Assembly: GCA_050084515.1 (NCBI GenBank) | Contig: CM114274.1 | Location: forward strand, 34,348,001 to 34,412,000 | Reading direction: 5' to 3' | Origin: Blasia pusilla | Lineage: Eukaryota; Marchantiophyta; Marchantiopsida; Blasiales | DNA length: 64,000 nt | Program-made: the position numbers and the translations under genes | The notes under the pieces: generated by a model | Databases searched by the model: none | What the model saw: only the letters and a program-made list of their open reading frames with translations | Told to the model about the DNA's origin: nothing | In this document: piece by piece, positions 12,807 to 23,398 of the stretch | Layout: the number at the start of each line of letters is the position of its first letter | Numbering within the stretch: the first letter of the stretch is position 1

Positions 12807-13820
12807 TGTCGTGCGCCTACTCTCCTTGAACGTTAATCTTGTGCAGAAGCGTGCATTCAGTAGGTTACGCTCTAAACACTGATCTGCATCCAAACACGCA
12901 CTGTGGTTAGTCGGGTCTTGGATCAATCAGCGGGCTTACTTTCCGAGTTCTTATCTCGGTCTCTCATCAAGCTCAACCTTCCTAGTTTCGCGGTTTACAA
13001 CACGGGCACGTCTCGAAAGACTTGGGACAGACTTTCTGGTCGGTTCAGGAACCTCAAACGGCATTTCACGCCTGGCGGTTCCAACTGTCCGATGGACATC
13101 CAATGAGTCCCTAACTGAGACTCGCACAAAGTGGATCTCAGGTTGGAATCAAAGTGTGGCGTACAAAGTCCACTTCCTTGGATCAGGTTTGGGTTTCGAG
13201 TTCCAACGCCAAACTGCTGTTCTATCCGTGCCCCGAGACGCGCGTTTGGCGCTCAAAGTGGGATTCGTGTTCCAAGACATCTTGGAGAGACTCCTTCCTT
13301 ACTATTACTTTAGGGATCTCGGGGTCCCCTACCTTTAGGGAAAGACACTTGAGCCTCTCCATTGGCCCTCAACTCGATTGCTCTCACAGTCGTTTTTGGC
13401 CAATATCTCAATCTGTACTTATGCATTTGCTGAGATCTTTGGTGCGTTGGAAGTGTCTCAAGACAAGATTTCCAATGCACCCTTATTTTTCCCAAAAGAA
13501 TCTTGAGGATAAACGTTATGGTCCAAAACATAGTGGAATTCCCCAAACGCGCTAGTCGTGTTCCAAAAGCGGTTCTCATGGCAACCAACCTTCCAAGACT
13601 CAACTTATGTCAAGTCTTGGCTGGCGTTTGGTCTAGGTTTCCTGGTCGCAACCACTAATGCATGAAATGCACAACTCTGTTCCGAGTTTTATCTCTTGGA
13701 CTTTTCCAAGAGACCTTTCCAAACGCCTCGCCAAAGCCCAACCATCGCAACGTGAGTCCACTTGAGTTCGATGTTCCAATAGCACCTATTTGGTGTTTTT
13801 TGGTTATGAGGGTTGTGACA
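12807..13820 (-). mobile_element. 5' LTR of the truncated gypsy element
   Basis: About 1,014 bp bounded by TGTCACAACC and GCGCACGACA in minus orientation. The inner edge is fixed by the adjoining primer site. A related partial LTR lies at 18,648-19,330. The outer edge abuts a + strand gypsy remnant, so this element probably inserted into that older copy. Confidence 0.75.
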
Positions 13821-15420
13821 ACTATGGTGAATGAACTTGATACCATTAGAGGTACTCAGTCGAGCATACGATGGAGTTCAGCATATGTTACCCTGCAGAG
13901 ACCAGGGTTGGCTTGTTGGACATGTGGTGGGCCATATAGGCAGAGGGATTGCCCACATCATGGTAGAGGGCCAAGGGCGCCTCCGATTGCTAAGGAACCA
14001 TCAAGGATGGCCCCACCATAGTTGTAGTGTGATCATTGTCACCGATATGGTCACACTAGGGATAGGTGTTTTGATATTTGACGAGAGGTACGTCCAAAGG
14101 TAGGCAAAGGATTTGGGGGCAAGAGAGTGGAAATTGAGGAGTGGATGATAGTCGTGGTAGGGTTACACCACCAGTCATAGAAGATGGAAGACGTGCACCC
14201 GATGTTGTGCTCCTTACTCGTATCGATCAATTGGAGCATATGATTGCTGCCATGACAATGATATAACTAAGGACAAGCACGGAGTCGAGAGTAGCCATTG
14301 TGGCTCCAGCCTCCAACATTTACCACGATATGGGTGAGGACTTCTCTAGTATGGGATTTATGTATAGTACAACTGAGGTTGAGGCTACTACAATCGTGAC
14401 TCGAGGTGCTACGAGAGTGACCAAGCCACGGAGAGGTGGGGTGGAGATCGACCCACAGGAGGGGACCGATGGGCGGTAGGCCAAGATTCCATAATCATTA
14501 ATGTTGTTTGAGGTACTTCACACACCATCGATGGTGCCTCGACGATCAGTAGTGCCCATGGATGGGACAGGTGCGTTGACGTCAAGAGGAGTTGGAGAGA
14601 CAACTCCTATGCCAGCTCATGTGGAGCTTGTGTCAACCATATTGTTGGAGGTGGCCACTAGGGTGATCCATGCTCCTTTGTTTTTCGCGATGGAGTTGGC
14701 GATCATGGAATTTGGACCAACAGAGGTGTTCCGGTTGGCCGCCACGTTATGTGAGTGTGGAGAGGTGACTGCCTCTTGTTCAAAGGTAGTTAAGGAGGTG
14801 GTGGACCTGCCTTTAGAGTAGGTATTCAAGATGTCCCCCACTGAGTCATGGCATGCGACCGTGGCAAAGTTGGTAGATATGCCAACTAGGCCAGCGATAG
14901 AGCGAGCCATGATCACACGAGGTGTGGTGTTGTTGGATAGCCAAGTAAGAGTGTTTTGCTGGGTTAGTCCCATGGGTAAAATGTACCACCCGTAGCACGT
15001 CCTACTTGATTTGGGAGCCCAACCCTTGATGTTGGCATTGCGTTTAAGCAAAGGTGACATTGAGTGTTTTCCCTTTTAGATAAAAATCTCTATTGGGAGT
15101 GTATCACCCACGCAGTACATGACTCAACAGGGGTTGGTGGTCAGACGTCACCCAAAGCATGAGTCGGATAGTGCGATGGTGCGCATTTGGGTGATTACGA
15201 CACTGGGAGAGTTATATGATGTGTTGGTAGGGAGTACGATGTTGTACCCCCTTGGTTTCATCTTGGATTTTTAGAAGGAGACGATTTCTTATGGGCGAGG
15301 TTGGCGATCAAGTTATGGATGGGTGAGCCATCTAACCGTGTAGTTTGTAGGGGGTAGTGGTGGTCTACGAGTGGATCAACCTGTGTGTTGGGAAGATCAA
15401 TGTCGTGTGGTGTGTAGATG
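13821..15420 (+). pseudogene. Decayed gypsy gag-protease remnant, + strand
   Basis: Fragments in several frames match the methyltransferase-bearing gypsy elements further on. There is a cysteine-rich CWTCGGPYRQRDC near 13,918-13,960 and a CCHC knuckle CDHCHRYGHTRDRC near 14,025-14,070. A protease region follows with HVLLDLGAQPL near 15,000, where the usual D-S/T-G is DLG, and YDVLVGSTMLYPLGF near 15,215. Homology stops near 15,420, before any methyltransferase or RT. Several stops and frameshifts make it dead. Confidence 0.75.
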
Positions 15421-15952
15421 TGACCAACGATTTATAGCGATGTGAATGTGCATGAAATAACTCCCATTTTCTCAAGCTACCTTACGAAGATAATACTTTC
15501 TTCCATCATTTTTTATGATACTCTCTCCTATTGGGCATAATATGAGGGGACAAGCCCTCTTCTTTGGTTTTCTCTACAGTTCTCTTTAACTTACAAGCTA
15601 GTTTCTTCTCTAAGAGAGCAAAGCTACTTTGGATGCACACAAGTTTTTCAAGAAGAGTGTTTGAGTTCTTTTGGTTATCCTATAACATAATCCTAGTATT
15701 ACTTTCAAGGGTTGGGCTCCTAAAACCTATTTCCTACTTAATCCACATGAAGAAACAAAATTGTTAAATAGGGTTGTTGGTTGTGAGTCTCGCAATATGG
15801 ACCAAGCATCACTAGATCTCGTTTTCCTTTTTTTTACCCCGCCATGTTTTGGTTTGCATTACAAATTTAAAGTTGGCATGGCATTTGAAAGAATAGTCAT
15901 TTTCTAGTAATGGTTGGCATGGTAATTACAGGAATTCTCATTTTCGGCCAAG
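15421..15952. other. Spacer, nothing recognised
   Basis: One frame of 67 codons at 15,564-15,767 resembles no known family. The region separates the gag-protease remnant from the long inverted repeat. Confidence 0.4.
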
Positions 15953-16608
15953 TATATGGCTTGTAAGCCTGACCATAATCTTGGTTGATGACTAAGAATC
16001 CCATTTCAAGGTCAACTATTTATATCCACATTTCCAATATTAAATTCTACTGTTCACCTAGAGTAGCTAAGCTTTGTCAAGGAAATGAGCATATTGTACT
16101 ACCTTCACTAAACCAAACTACACAAAAATAAAAAATTCAAAAAGTGTGTTTGAAGGAGAGATATAGATAGAGAAGATACCACCCACATTAAGGAACATGG
16201 AACAATAAAGAATAATACAAGTCAAACATGGAACATCGTAAAAAAATATTCATTCTCAAAGAATAACAAAGTGAGAGAGTCTTTCAATTTTTTTGTTATT
16301 CTTTGAGAATGAATATTTTTTTACGATGTTCCATGTTTGACTTGTATTATTCTTTATTGTTCCATGTTCCTTAATGTGGGTGGTATCTTCTCTATCTCTA
16401 TCTCTCCTTCAAACACACTTTTTGAATTTTTTATTTTTGTGTAGTTTGGTTTAGTGAAGGTAGTGCAGTATGCTCATTTCCTTGACAAAGCTTAGCTACT
16501 CTAGGTGAACAGTAGAATTTAATATTGGAAATGTGGATATAAATAGTTGACCTTGAAATGGGATTCTTAGTCATCAACCAAGATTATGGTCAGGCTTACA
16601 AGCCATAT
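15953..16608. repeat. Long near-perfect inverted repeat (foldback)
   Basis: The left arm 15,953-16,268 and right arm 16,294-16,608 are reverse complements with only a few differences, around a 25-base loop. No frame of useful length lies inside. Its symmetry means recent origin or gene conversion. A transcript through it would form a hairpin of about 315 base pairs, a good source of small RNAs; this is inference. It could also be a young foldback transposon. Confidence 0.9.
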
Positions 16609-17039
16609 ATATATTCACTAGTCCAGTGATCACTCTTTGATGTTCTTCCTCCGCATGTACCACTCTTCCTCTTTCCTAGCCTTATCATACATTGCCTTCC
16701 ATCCATGATTCCAGCAAGAAGCTACTGCTTCATCAAGATCATGGCCTATTTGATACTCCTCATTGACTTCAATTGCAGACTCAATGTATTATTGGGTCTT
16801 TTCGTCTTATTTAATCTTGCTTCTATCTAGTGGGCAATCAAATAGGGGTACACGGAAACTAAGAACTTTGCTGCAAGTTGCAGCTTGACTTGTAAGTACC
16901 TTTCCAAAAAAATAAATTCAAAGACCAGCAGAAGATATCCTTGGTTTTATGACTAGGTCTTACGACTTATATAAGTCATATATCACCATCAATAAATAGA
17001 AATGACTAGTTATTTGTAGAGTCTGCCCTTCCCGCAATG
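16609..17039. other. Spacer, nothing recognised
   Basis: No frame above background and no repeat seen. It begins right after the right arm of the foldback, with a short AT repeat. Confidence 0.4.
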
Positions 17040-17625
17040 TACACCCGAGCTTGACTAGCCCGCACCTAGTCTAAGACTTCATCGCCCATTTTGTAGCCCG
17101 CACCAACCCTACCTTAGCCCGCATAGGCCCGTAGCCCGCCTTACGCGGGCCAACATGGGCTTAGGGAGGGCCAATGCGGGTTGATTCTTGCCCTCCTCCC
17201 TTAATGTAAGCCCACACCCATTCTTGAGACTCAAGCCCGCGTGAGCTATTGAGGTACTGAAAAAACCTAGGCAGGGGATCCGTTGGGTATGTCCATCCCA
17301 TGGACGGACATGTATGTTTTAGTGCAACCATGTTTATAAGGTTGCATACAAACAAAGTCTGTGCCCGCACACTTATGTGCATCCTCAAGATGGCCATGTC
17401 CGTGCGAGCCCTTCTGCAAGCCTAGATGCTCGCACCTTGCAGTTGGGCCTACGCTGCCTGCACAACACACCCTTGCTTGGTCTGCCTACACCAGGGCCTA
17501 ACAACCTGCCATTAACTTTTTACACCCAATTTCTAGCATGCATTGGGCCCGCGTGGCAAGGTTTGGAAGTGGACAAAGTGTGTGTCCGCGGACATGTCCA
17601 TGTCCGTGGACTTAGTCGAGCGATA
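17040..17625. mobile_element. Pair of MITE-like repeats, head to head
   Basis: Two stretches of the GGTTGCA / GTCC-GGAC family meet near 17,325-17,340, where GTGCAACC is followed by AAGGTTGCAT. Words such as GTCCATCCCATGGACGGAC and GTCCGCGGACATGTCC mark both. The left one reads in reverse. They lie just before the decayed kinase-unit copy at 17,628. Confidence 0.5.
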
Positions 17626-17627
17626 CT

Positions 17628-18310
17628 TTTAGTGGGGTTGAGTCTTCAGGGGCAAGAGATAACCAAGTGAAGTTGAGTGATATTGCCAAGAGACAAAGAG
17701 TTAATTCGAGTAATGACTTTAACATGGCTATAAGAGTGGCATGGCTAGACTAGTTTTTCCAATTGCCATTAGAGAAGAGACAATCCTACATTTTGAGGGA
17801 TATGGATGGATTCCATAACTTTACATTGGAATTACAAACATTTTGTAAGAGAGTTTTAAAGACATGGAATGGGGAAGTCTATGCCAAAGAGACTAACATG
17901 TTAACTGAATTTTATTCTCGACGAGGTGTTAACTTTGGGAGCGTGTATCTCGATCTCAAGACATAACAGAAGGAGAAACTCAACTTTGCAAACATAGCTC
18001 TACTAAAAAACTCAAAATCTTTTTAAGAGACTTAGTACTTCGATAGGGAAGATATCGGTAGTTCCATGCACAATTATATGGATCTTTAGCAAGGATGTAG
18101 TGGTAAGAGATTATCCGAAGGATACTTTGGGCTCAAATTTATAGGAGATTTATATCTTTGTATAATTTACCAACCCATGGATCTAATAAAGATATTTACT
18201 ATTACTTGAAGTTGTTTAATAAAGCACCTTGTTTAAATTCAAGACAATGAGTGATGTGAGAGGAGATGTTTGCTTCTATTTTATATCGAGGAATAGTTTG
18301 ATTAAGGTTT
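17628..18310 (+). pseudogene. Decayed copy C of the kinase/RING unit, 5' part
   Basis: The stretch aligns with the unit starting at 22,047. Shared words include LEKRQSYI, MDGF/LH, a TLELQ segment and RRGVNF...YLDLKT against QQGVNLERAYVDLKT. Near 18,240 a nucleotide match to the kinase region around 32,710 resumes. Stops and frameshifts are frequent. Copy C ends where a MITE-like repeat begins, near 18,318. It shows that the unit is repeated in the genome. Confidence 0.6.
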
Positions 18311-18317
18311 CATGTGG

Positions 18318-18600
18318 ATAAATTTTATATCCATGGACTTACACGTGTCCTATGGAAAGACTTGTGCATGTGGGCCAAACCTTCCCCTTCTTCCTCATTT
18401 CCCCCACTTGCCTACGTGTTCCATAATTTCTCGTTTCTTCCTCCTCCATTATTGTCCAACTTGCCCTTCTATCATGAACTACAAGTATGGGTCACCTCTT
18501 ACAATCCATATCCGTGAACATGTCCACACTTTCCCGTTTTTGTGCAACTATGGTTCCCACGGTAGGAAGGTTGGAAGAGAATCCATCACGTGCCATCTAT
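18318..18600. mobile_element. MITE-like repeat, GTCC-GGAC family
   Basis: It contains CATGGACTTACACGTGTCC and a middle segment (CCCACTTGCCTACGTG then TTTCTCGTTTCTTCCTCC) that matches the reverse complement of 55,392-55,662. It ends near TTTTTGTGCAACTATGG. Confidence 0.55.
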
Positions 18601-18647
18601 TCATATTGCAATGGTGAGCATCTTAAATTGGATGCAAGCATGCATTT

Positions 18648-19330
18648 CTTGCGCCTACTCCTCTCGAACGTCAATCTTTAGTGGTGCGGAAGCAAACATT
18701 TAGTGCGACATACTCTCACTGCCGATCTGCATCCAAGCACACTCACGTTAGTCTGGTTTGGATCTATCGACCTTCCAACCCATTGAGATCTCAACTTAGC
18801 ACCTCATCAAGCTCAACCTTCTCTAAAACCTAGCTTCCTAACACGGGAAAGTCTTCTGAGACTTGGGCCAAACGTTTTGGCTAGTCTAGGCATCTAAACA
18901 ATATTCGTACGCCTACCAATCCCAATTTTCCAATGGTCCCTCTTCTTTATATACTATTTTGGATTCCTTGTGAGTATATAAAGAGGAGGGACCTTCAAAG
19001 TTTGAGTACCTTCAACTTCATTTCTTGAGTGGATGGAATTGGCCTTGCTTGCTCTTCCAATGAAAGTGGATATTCCCTCTTAGGAGAATCACTTGGCTAA
19101 GATCTGTTGTTTAAGACTTTCAAGAGTCTCATATGTTTGGAGATGGTTCTTTGGAGAGAATTGTCATCTTAGGGGAGTTTTTGTCGTACTAGGGATAGTG
19201 GACGGTTTTCGACTTATTACTTTTCCAATGAGAGTGGAGTATGCCTCTTGGGAGAGCAATTCTGCTAAAACCTATTCTTGAGGAGAGTAGAGGATGTCCG
19301 TCACCTGAGGATATTAACATTTCATGTGAG
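18648..19330 (-). mobile_element. Partial LTR related to 12,807-13,820
   Basis: The sequence from GCGCCTACTCCTCTCGAACG onward follows the LTR at 12,807, with shared words ATCTGCATCCAA and CATCAAGCTCAACCTTC and AACACGGG near AAGACTTGG-type words. The outer TG...CA ends are not both visible, so it is degraded or truncated. No internal region adjoins it. Confidence 0.55.
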
Positions 19331-20760
19331 TACGGCGAAAGGGGTTTTTTAATTCTAAAATGAGATGAATTATAATTAACCAATAAGTTACGAAAGGTTT
19401 TGAAGAAAATGTGTCTAGGTCCTATTATAATGCAAGGTCCAAATAATCGATAGGCCGATATAAATAATTAAAAATTTAGAATAGGTAACTCGATATCCCA
19501 TATTGCGATGTGTCAATTTCTTATTGGTCATGATAAAATAAATACAAAATCATCATTAAATATGCAATAACATCATCCATAAAAATTCCATTTACTTTAC
19601 TATATAAGTGATGGTACTATATGGATACTTGAAGTTAGAAGACTTATAAGTATCCAATTTCTCTCATACTTGTCCAAAAAATCCAAATCTTTGTCAATTT
19701 ATGCATGGAAATTTGAGGAGTTGGTTGAATTTTTTTTCATGGGAAAATATTGCTCCAAAGTGAAGCTGACAATAAACACGGGGAAATATCATGTTTAAAT
19801 CATAACTTACATTTCGAGTGACTTTCACAAGATCTAAACCATTCATTAAATTTAAATACAATTGAGAGTCCTCCCTTACAACTTTCAAATCCATATAAAG
19901 GTGCAATGTGATGTTACAAGTACTACATCCATGCAAGAAAATGGACTTAAGCAAGACGACCGATGTTCCATGAGGGTTGAACCTACAAAAGCCTCCAAAA
20001 TTTTCTAATACATGTATATATGGGATGATACAGTGATACTCAACATATATGAATTATTTTAGACCCATTGAACATTCCATAAATGAATTATAAACGGAAA
20101 ATGATTTTAATTTGATGTTTTCCTCCACCCCTCAAATTCCAAAAGAAGATATGAACCGATGAATAACCTAATAATGCAAACATTGAAACATCCTCAATAT
20201 TTTAGTATAATCCAACAGTGAAATCTAAGGTGGTGCTAGAACTAAGAAGAATAAAGCAAGAACGTAATGCTAATTCTCAAAGAAGATTTTTATACTTGAA
20301 GTTGGAAGTCTTGTGAGTATCCAACTTCACTCATGCTCATAAAAAAACCACGGAACTCCATCAAATCATGCATGGAGACATGAAGAGTTGGCTGAATTTT
20401 TTTAATGGGAAATTATTGCCCTGAAGTGAAGCAAAAAATAAACAATGAGAAATGTCAAGTTTGAATCATAACTCAAATTTTGAGTGACTTTTACAAGATC
20501 TAAATTGTGAATTAAATTTAAATACAAGCAAGAGTACTCTCCTATAACTTTGAAAGCCATTCAATGATGGAATGTGATGTTATAAGTACATTAAGACAAG
20601 AAAACTTGGTTGCGTGATTGCCAAGAATTGTCAAATTTTTATCCACATCCTGAGGTTGATTATGAATAACTCTTGTGGAGAACGAGCACGCTAGTTATCA
20701 TGATGGTGTAAGGGCAAACATATGGAATGATTTTTTTCCATTAGTTCACTTGTCCGTGGA
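19331..20760. repeat. AT-rich region with a duplicated 0.3-kb block
   Basis: A block at about 19,621-19,935 (ATACTTGAAGTTAGAAG..., TGCATGGA, GAGTTGG, TGTGATGTTACAAGTAC) recurs in the same orientation at about 20,285-20,595 with roughly 80 percent similarity by eye. The offset is about 668 bases. There is no coding capacity. It may be the remains of a non-autonomous element or of two LTRs. Confidence 0.6.
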
Positions 20761-20774
20761 GTCAAATTTGTGGA

Positions 20775-21083
20775 ATGAACCAAATCCTCCCTTTTCTCCT
20801 AAGTGATGACAATACTATAGATGATGGTCTAGCTGATATTGATGTAGTTGGACATGAGTTAAGACATGTTATTAGTGAGGTTATGCACAAGAATGTTGGA
20901 GAAGAAAATGTTAGAAATGTTGATCCTACTATTTCATATGAGGGGAAAACTATATATAAATCAACATTTTTGAGCCAACTTATTGGAAATCCTATGCTTT
21001 CAAAAGATAGACTTTTAAGAGTCAAAAGTTCATTGAAATTTAGTATTCCTAAACTTTGCTTACAACCTTTAGACGCACCATGA
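20775..21083 (+). CDS. Unrecognised 102-codon frame, probably a gene fragment
   Basis: The frame begins MNQILPFLLSDDNTIDDG and contains an IYKSTFLSQLIGNPMLSKDR segment with charged, non-repetitive composition. Its look is that of real protein rather than random translation. Homology-like frames may continue, with stops, to about 21,390 (KAWIGKVQKLMGKIGK, then YDRGMLDPIGG). I do not recognise the family. It sits among repeats, so a decayed transposon-borne or captured gene is likely. Confidence 0.35.
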   Translation: MNQILPFLLSDDNTIDDGLADIDVVGHELRHVISEVMHKNVGEENVRNVDPTISYEGKTIYKSTFLSQLIGNPMLSKDRLLRVKSSLKFSIPKLCLQPLDAP

Positions 21084-21399
21084 GCATAATGTATATTAGA
21101 TATTGGTTGTACAAGTGTGTGCTTTTCAAAGAGGAAGCTTTGTTATCTTCTACCTCAAGGGCTGCAACTTATAATTAGAGAGGACAAAAGACTAAAGGAG
21201 TCCCTACAAATAGTATGGAGAGAAGCTATACTTATAAAGCTTGGATCGGTAAAGTTCAAAAGCTTATGGGAAAAATAGGAAAGAGTTGCACAAAAATAAG
21301 GAATGAAATATCATTATATGATAGAGGCATGCTTGACCCTATTGGAGGATCTACAACGGAAGTTGATGGAATAGAGTGCATGTTCAATTGATTCAATCT

Positions 21400-22046
21400 T
21401 GTGAATCAAAACTCAATTTGTTTCACTTATCATAACCATGATGTACATAAGGGGGGGATTTTAAGAGTTAATTACATAATTAACCCTTATTTTCCCTATT
21501 CATCCAGTTTTTTAGTGATATTTTGGATTAGGCTCCACATTTTTATGGTGCCTTGAGAGCTAAGGGCTTTCAAGGTTACTAGGAAATTTGGAGAAATCCT
21601 TTGGGTGCCTTTTGGGAGTACTTGGATTTTATTTGGGACCAACTTGGATATTTGCGCTCCTTGTTGTATCTAAAATAAACTCCAATTGACTCCACATTAG
21701 ATGAGTGTTTGTGAGTGTGGAAATTTCTTGTTCCACTAAACTTGTTTGGTGATTTTGAGATTTTCGATTCATAGACATTAGTGTTTTGACTTGTTCAATT
21801 GGTTCTCCTTAGCACATCGGGGATGTGGAGGTGATCAAAGAACCTTGTCTAAACACACCCATATCTACATATTCCCTAGAGCCCAACCCTAAACTTCCAT
21901 CATTCACGCGCTAGTACATTCCGAGCCATTATTTTAGCATATCATATCATTCTCTTTTCAATATTTTCTTACCCAACCCTAAACCCTAAACCAATTTCTC
22001 TCCCTTGTATTTTTTAAGATATAATTATCTTCTTCATCCGAGGGAA
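21400..22046. other. Leader region before kinase/RING unit A
   Basis: No protein-like frame was found. Short CCCTAAA repeats occur at about 21,965-21,992, just before a pyrimidine-rich stretch and the ATG at 22,047, and could be a telo-box in a promoter or leader. The role is inference. Confidence 0.4.
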
Positions 22047-22651
22047 ATGTCTAGTGGGGCTGGGTCATCGAGATCGAGAGAAAACCGAAATGAGTCCAAA
22101 TTTGGTGCCAAGAGGCAAAGAGCAACTATGAGGAATGATTTCAACATGGCCATAAGAGAGGCATGGTTAGAGTGGTTTTCCCTACTTTCTTTAGAGAAGA
22201 GACAATCCTACATTTCGAGGGGTATGGATGGTTTACATGACTACACCTTGGAATTGCAGAGATTGTCCAATAGACTGGAAAAGGCATTTGATTTGAGAAG
22301 TGGATGCCGTAGAGGCTGATAGGTTAACTAAATTTTGTGCCCAACAAGGTGTTAACCTGGAGAGAGCATATGTCGATCTCAAAACATATGAGGATGAGAA
22401 GCAGAATGATGTAGAATCGGCTCTCCTAGAAAGATTTTGTATAGAGGTAAGAAGTGCTCAAGGTCTTTTCAAGGGACGTAGTACTTCTCTGGGGTTGACA
22501 TTGACCATTCTATAAGCAATAACTTTGATTTCCGATAAAAATGTAGTAATAAGATATGACCTGAGCGATACTGTGGGAACCAGTTTACACGAAATCGTGT
22601 ACCGTTGTAAAATAAACGAAACTCATGGCTTTAGGGAAGAAATGTACTATT
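22047..22651 (+). pseudogene. Kinase/RING unit A, 5' part, split by gypsy element 1
   Basis: The frame opens at ATG 22,047 with MSSGAGSSRSRENRNES, then NDFNMAIREAWLEWFSLL, SLEKRQSYIS and a helical stretch. A frameshift near 22,290 moves the reading to WDAVEADRLTKFCAQQGVNL and a stretch with GLFKGRS. A further shift leads to VGTSLHEIVYRCKI and EEMYY at 22,651, the probable start of a kinase-like N-lobe. Coding then resumes at 32,673 with CMKVYKES, so that YYCMKVYK, which looks like a beta-3 strand with its lysine, is cut by the element between. The N-terminal part matches no family I know. Confidence 0.65.
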
Positions 22652-23384
22652 TGTCATGCGTATACACATCGTTACACAACATACATCACTGTCACAAAAC
22701 ACACACACAAACACGCACGATCCCATGCTAACTCATGGCATCCAAACAACAAGACAAGAAGTACCAAAATATCTCCAATAAAATAAGATCAAATCCGTCT
22801 CATAACACTATAGTTCTCACATATATGTACTCTCACATGTCTCTCTTAATGTCAAACCAAACCCACTCTCCTAATGAGAGGCTTGGGTTACACACACAAG
22901 GCAAGCAAGACCATAGCTCCGCCGCCTCATGCCAAGAGGTTCAACAAAGAGAGAATGAGCTCTCAAGCTCTCTCTCCTTGAGGTATACCCCTCCCCTCTC
23001 CCAAGGTCTCTCTATGGTAACCTATGCTCCCAAGTCACCTCCTTGGCTCTTGACCTGATGTAGGAGATCAAGGGCCACTAACCTAAAATAGTAAGTTCTT
23101 CCATATGGCTCCAAATGAGCCGAAACGAAGGGGAAACCTGCTCTCTCAGGTTTTCGAGGCTCTCAACAGGTCATCCTTGACCTATTGAGCATGTCCTCTA
23201 CTACTCACGAAGGCACTCTACTAGATCTCACCAATCTATCCTAAAAGACGTGACAGCTATCGTGCGCATACACATTGCTACACAATATACATCGCTGTCA
23301 TCGAACAAACATACAAACAGGCATGATCCCATGCTAACTCATGGCATCCAAACAACAAGACAAGAAGTACCAAAATATCTCCAA
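22652..23384 (-). repeat. 3' LTR region of gypsy element 1, with a duplicated ~125-bp module
   Basis: In + order there is a module of about 125 bp (TGTCATGCGTATACAC... to ATCTCCAAT, 22,652-22,782), a body of about 470 bp ending GACGTGACA at about 23,255, and the module again (about 23,258-23,384). The right-hand LTR of the same element (32,151-32,667) has only the body. Element 2 shows module-body-module too. The body is bounded by TG and CA when read alone, so which part is the true LTR is unsettled. Confidence 0.65.
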
Positions 23385-23398
23385 TCGCCCCCCAAGCT
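23385..23398 (-). promoter_or_regulatory. Polypurine tract of gypsy element 1
   Basis: AGCTTGGGGGGCGA on the minus strand lies between the end of the integrase region and the terminal module. The same run appears before the module at about 50,431-50,441. It is the expected primer site for second-strand synthesis. Confidence 0.7.

Noticed and set aside
21965-21992. Interstitial telomere (CCCTAAA copies), also 11,790 and 56,152
   Set aside because: Only two to three units each. They are common in plant promoters and LTRs and do not mark a chromosome end or fusion.
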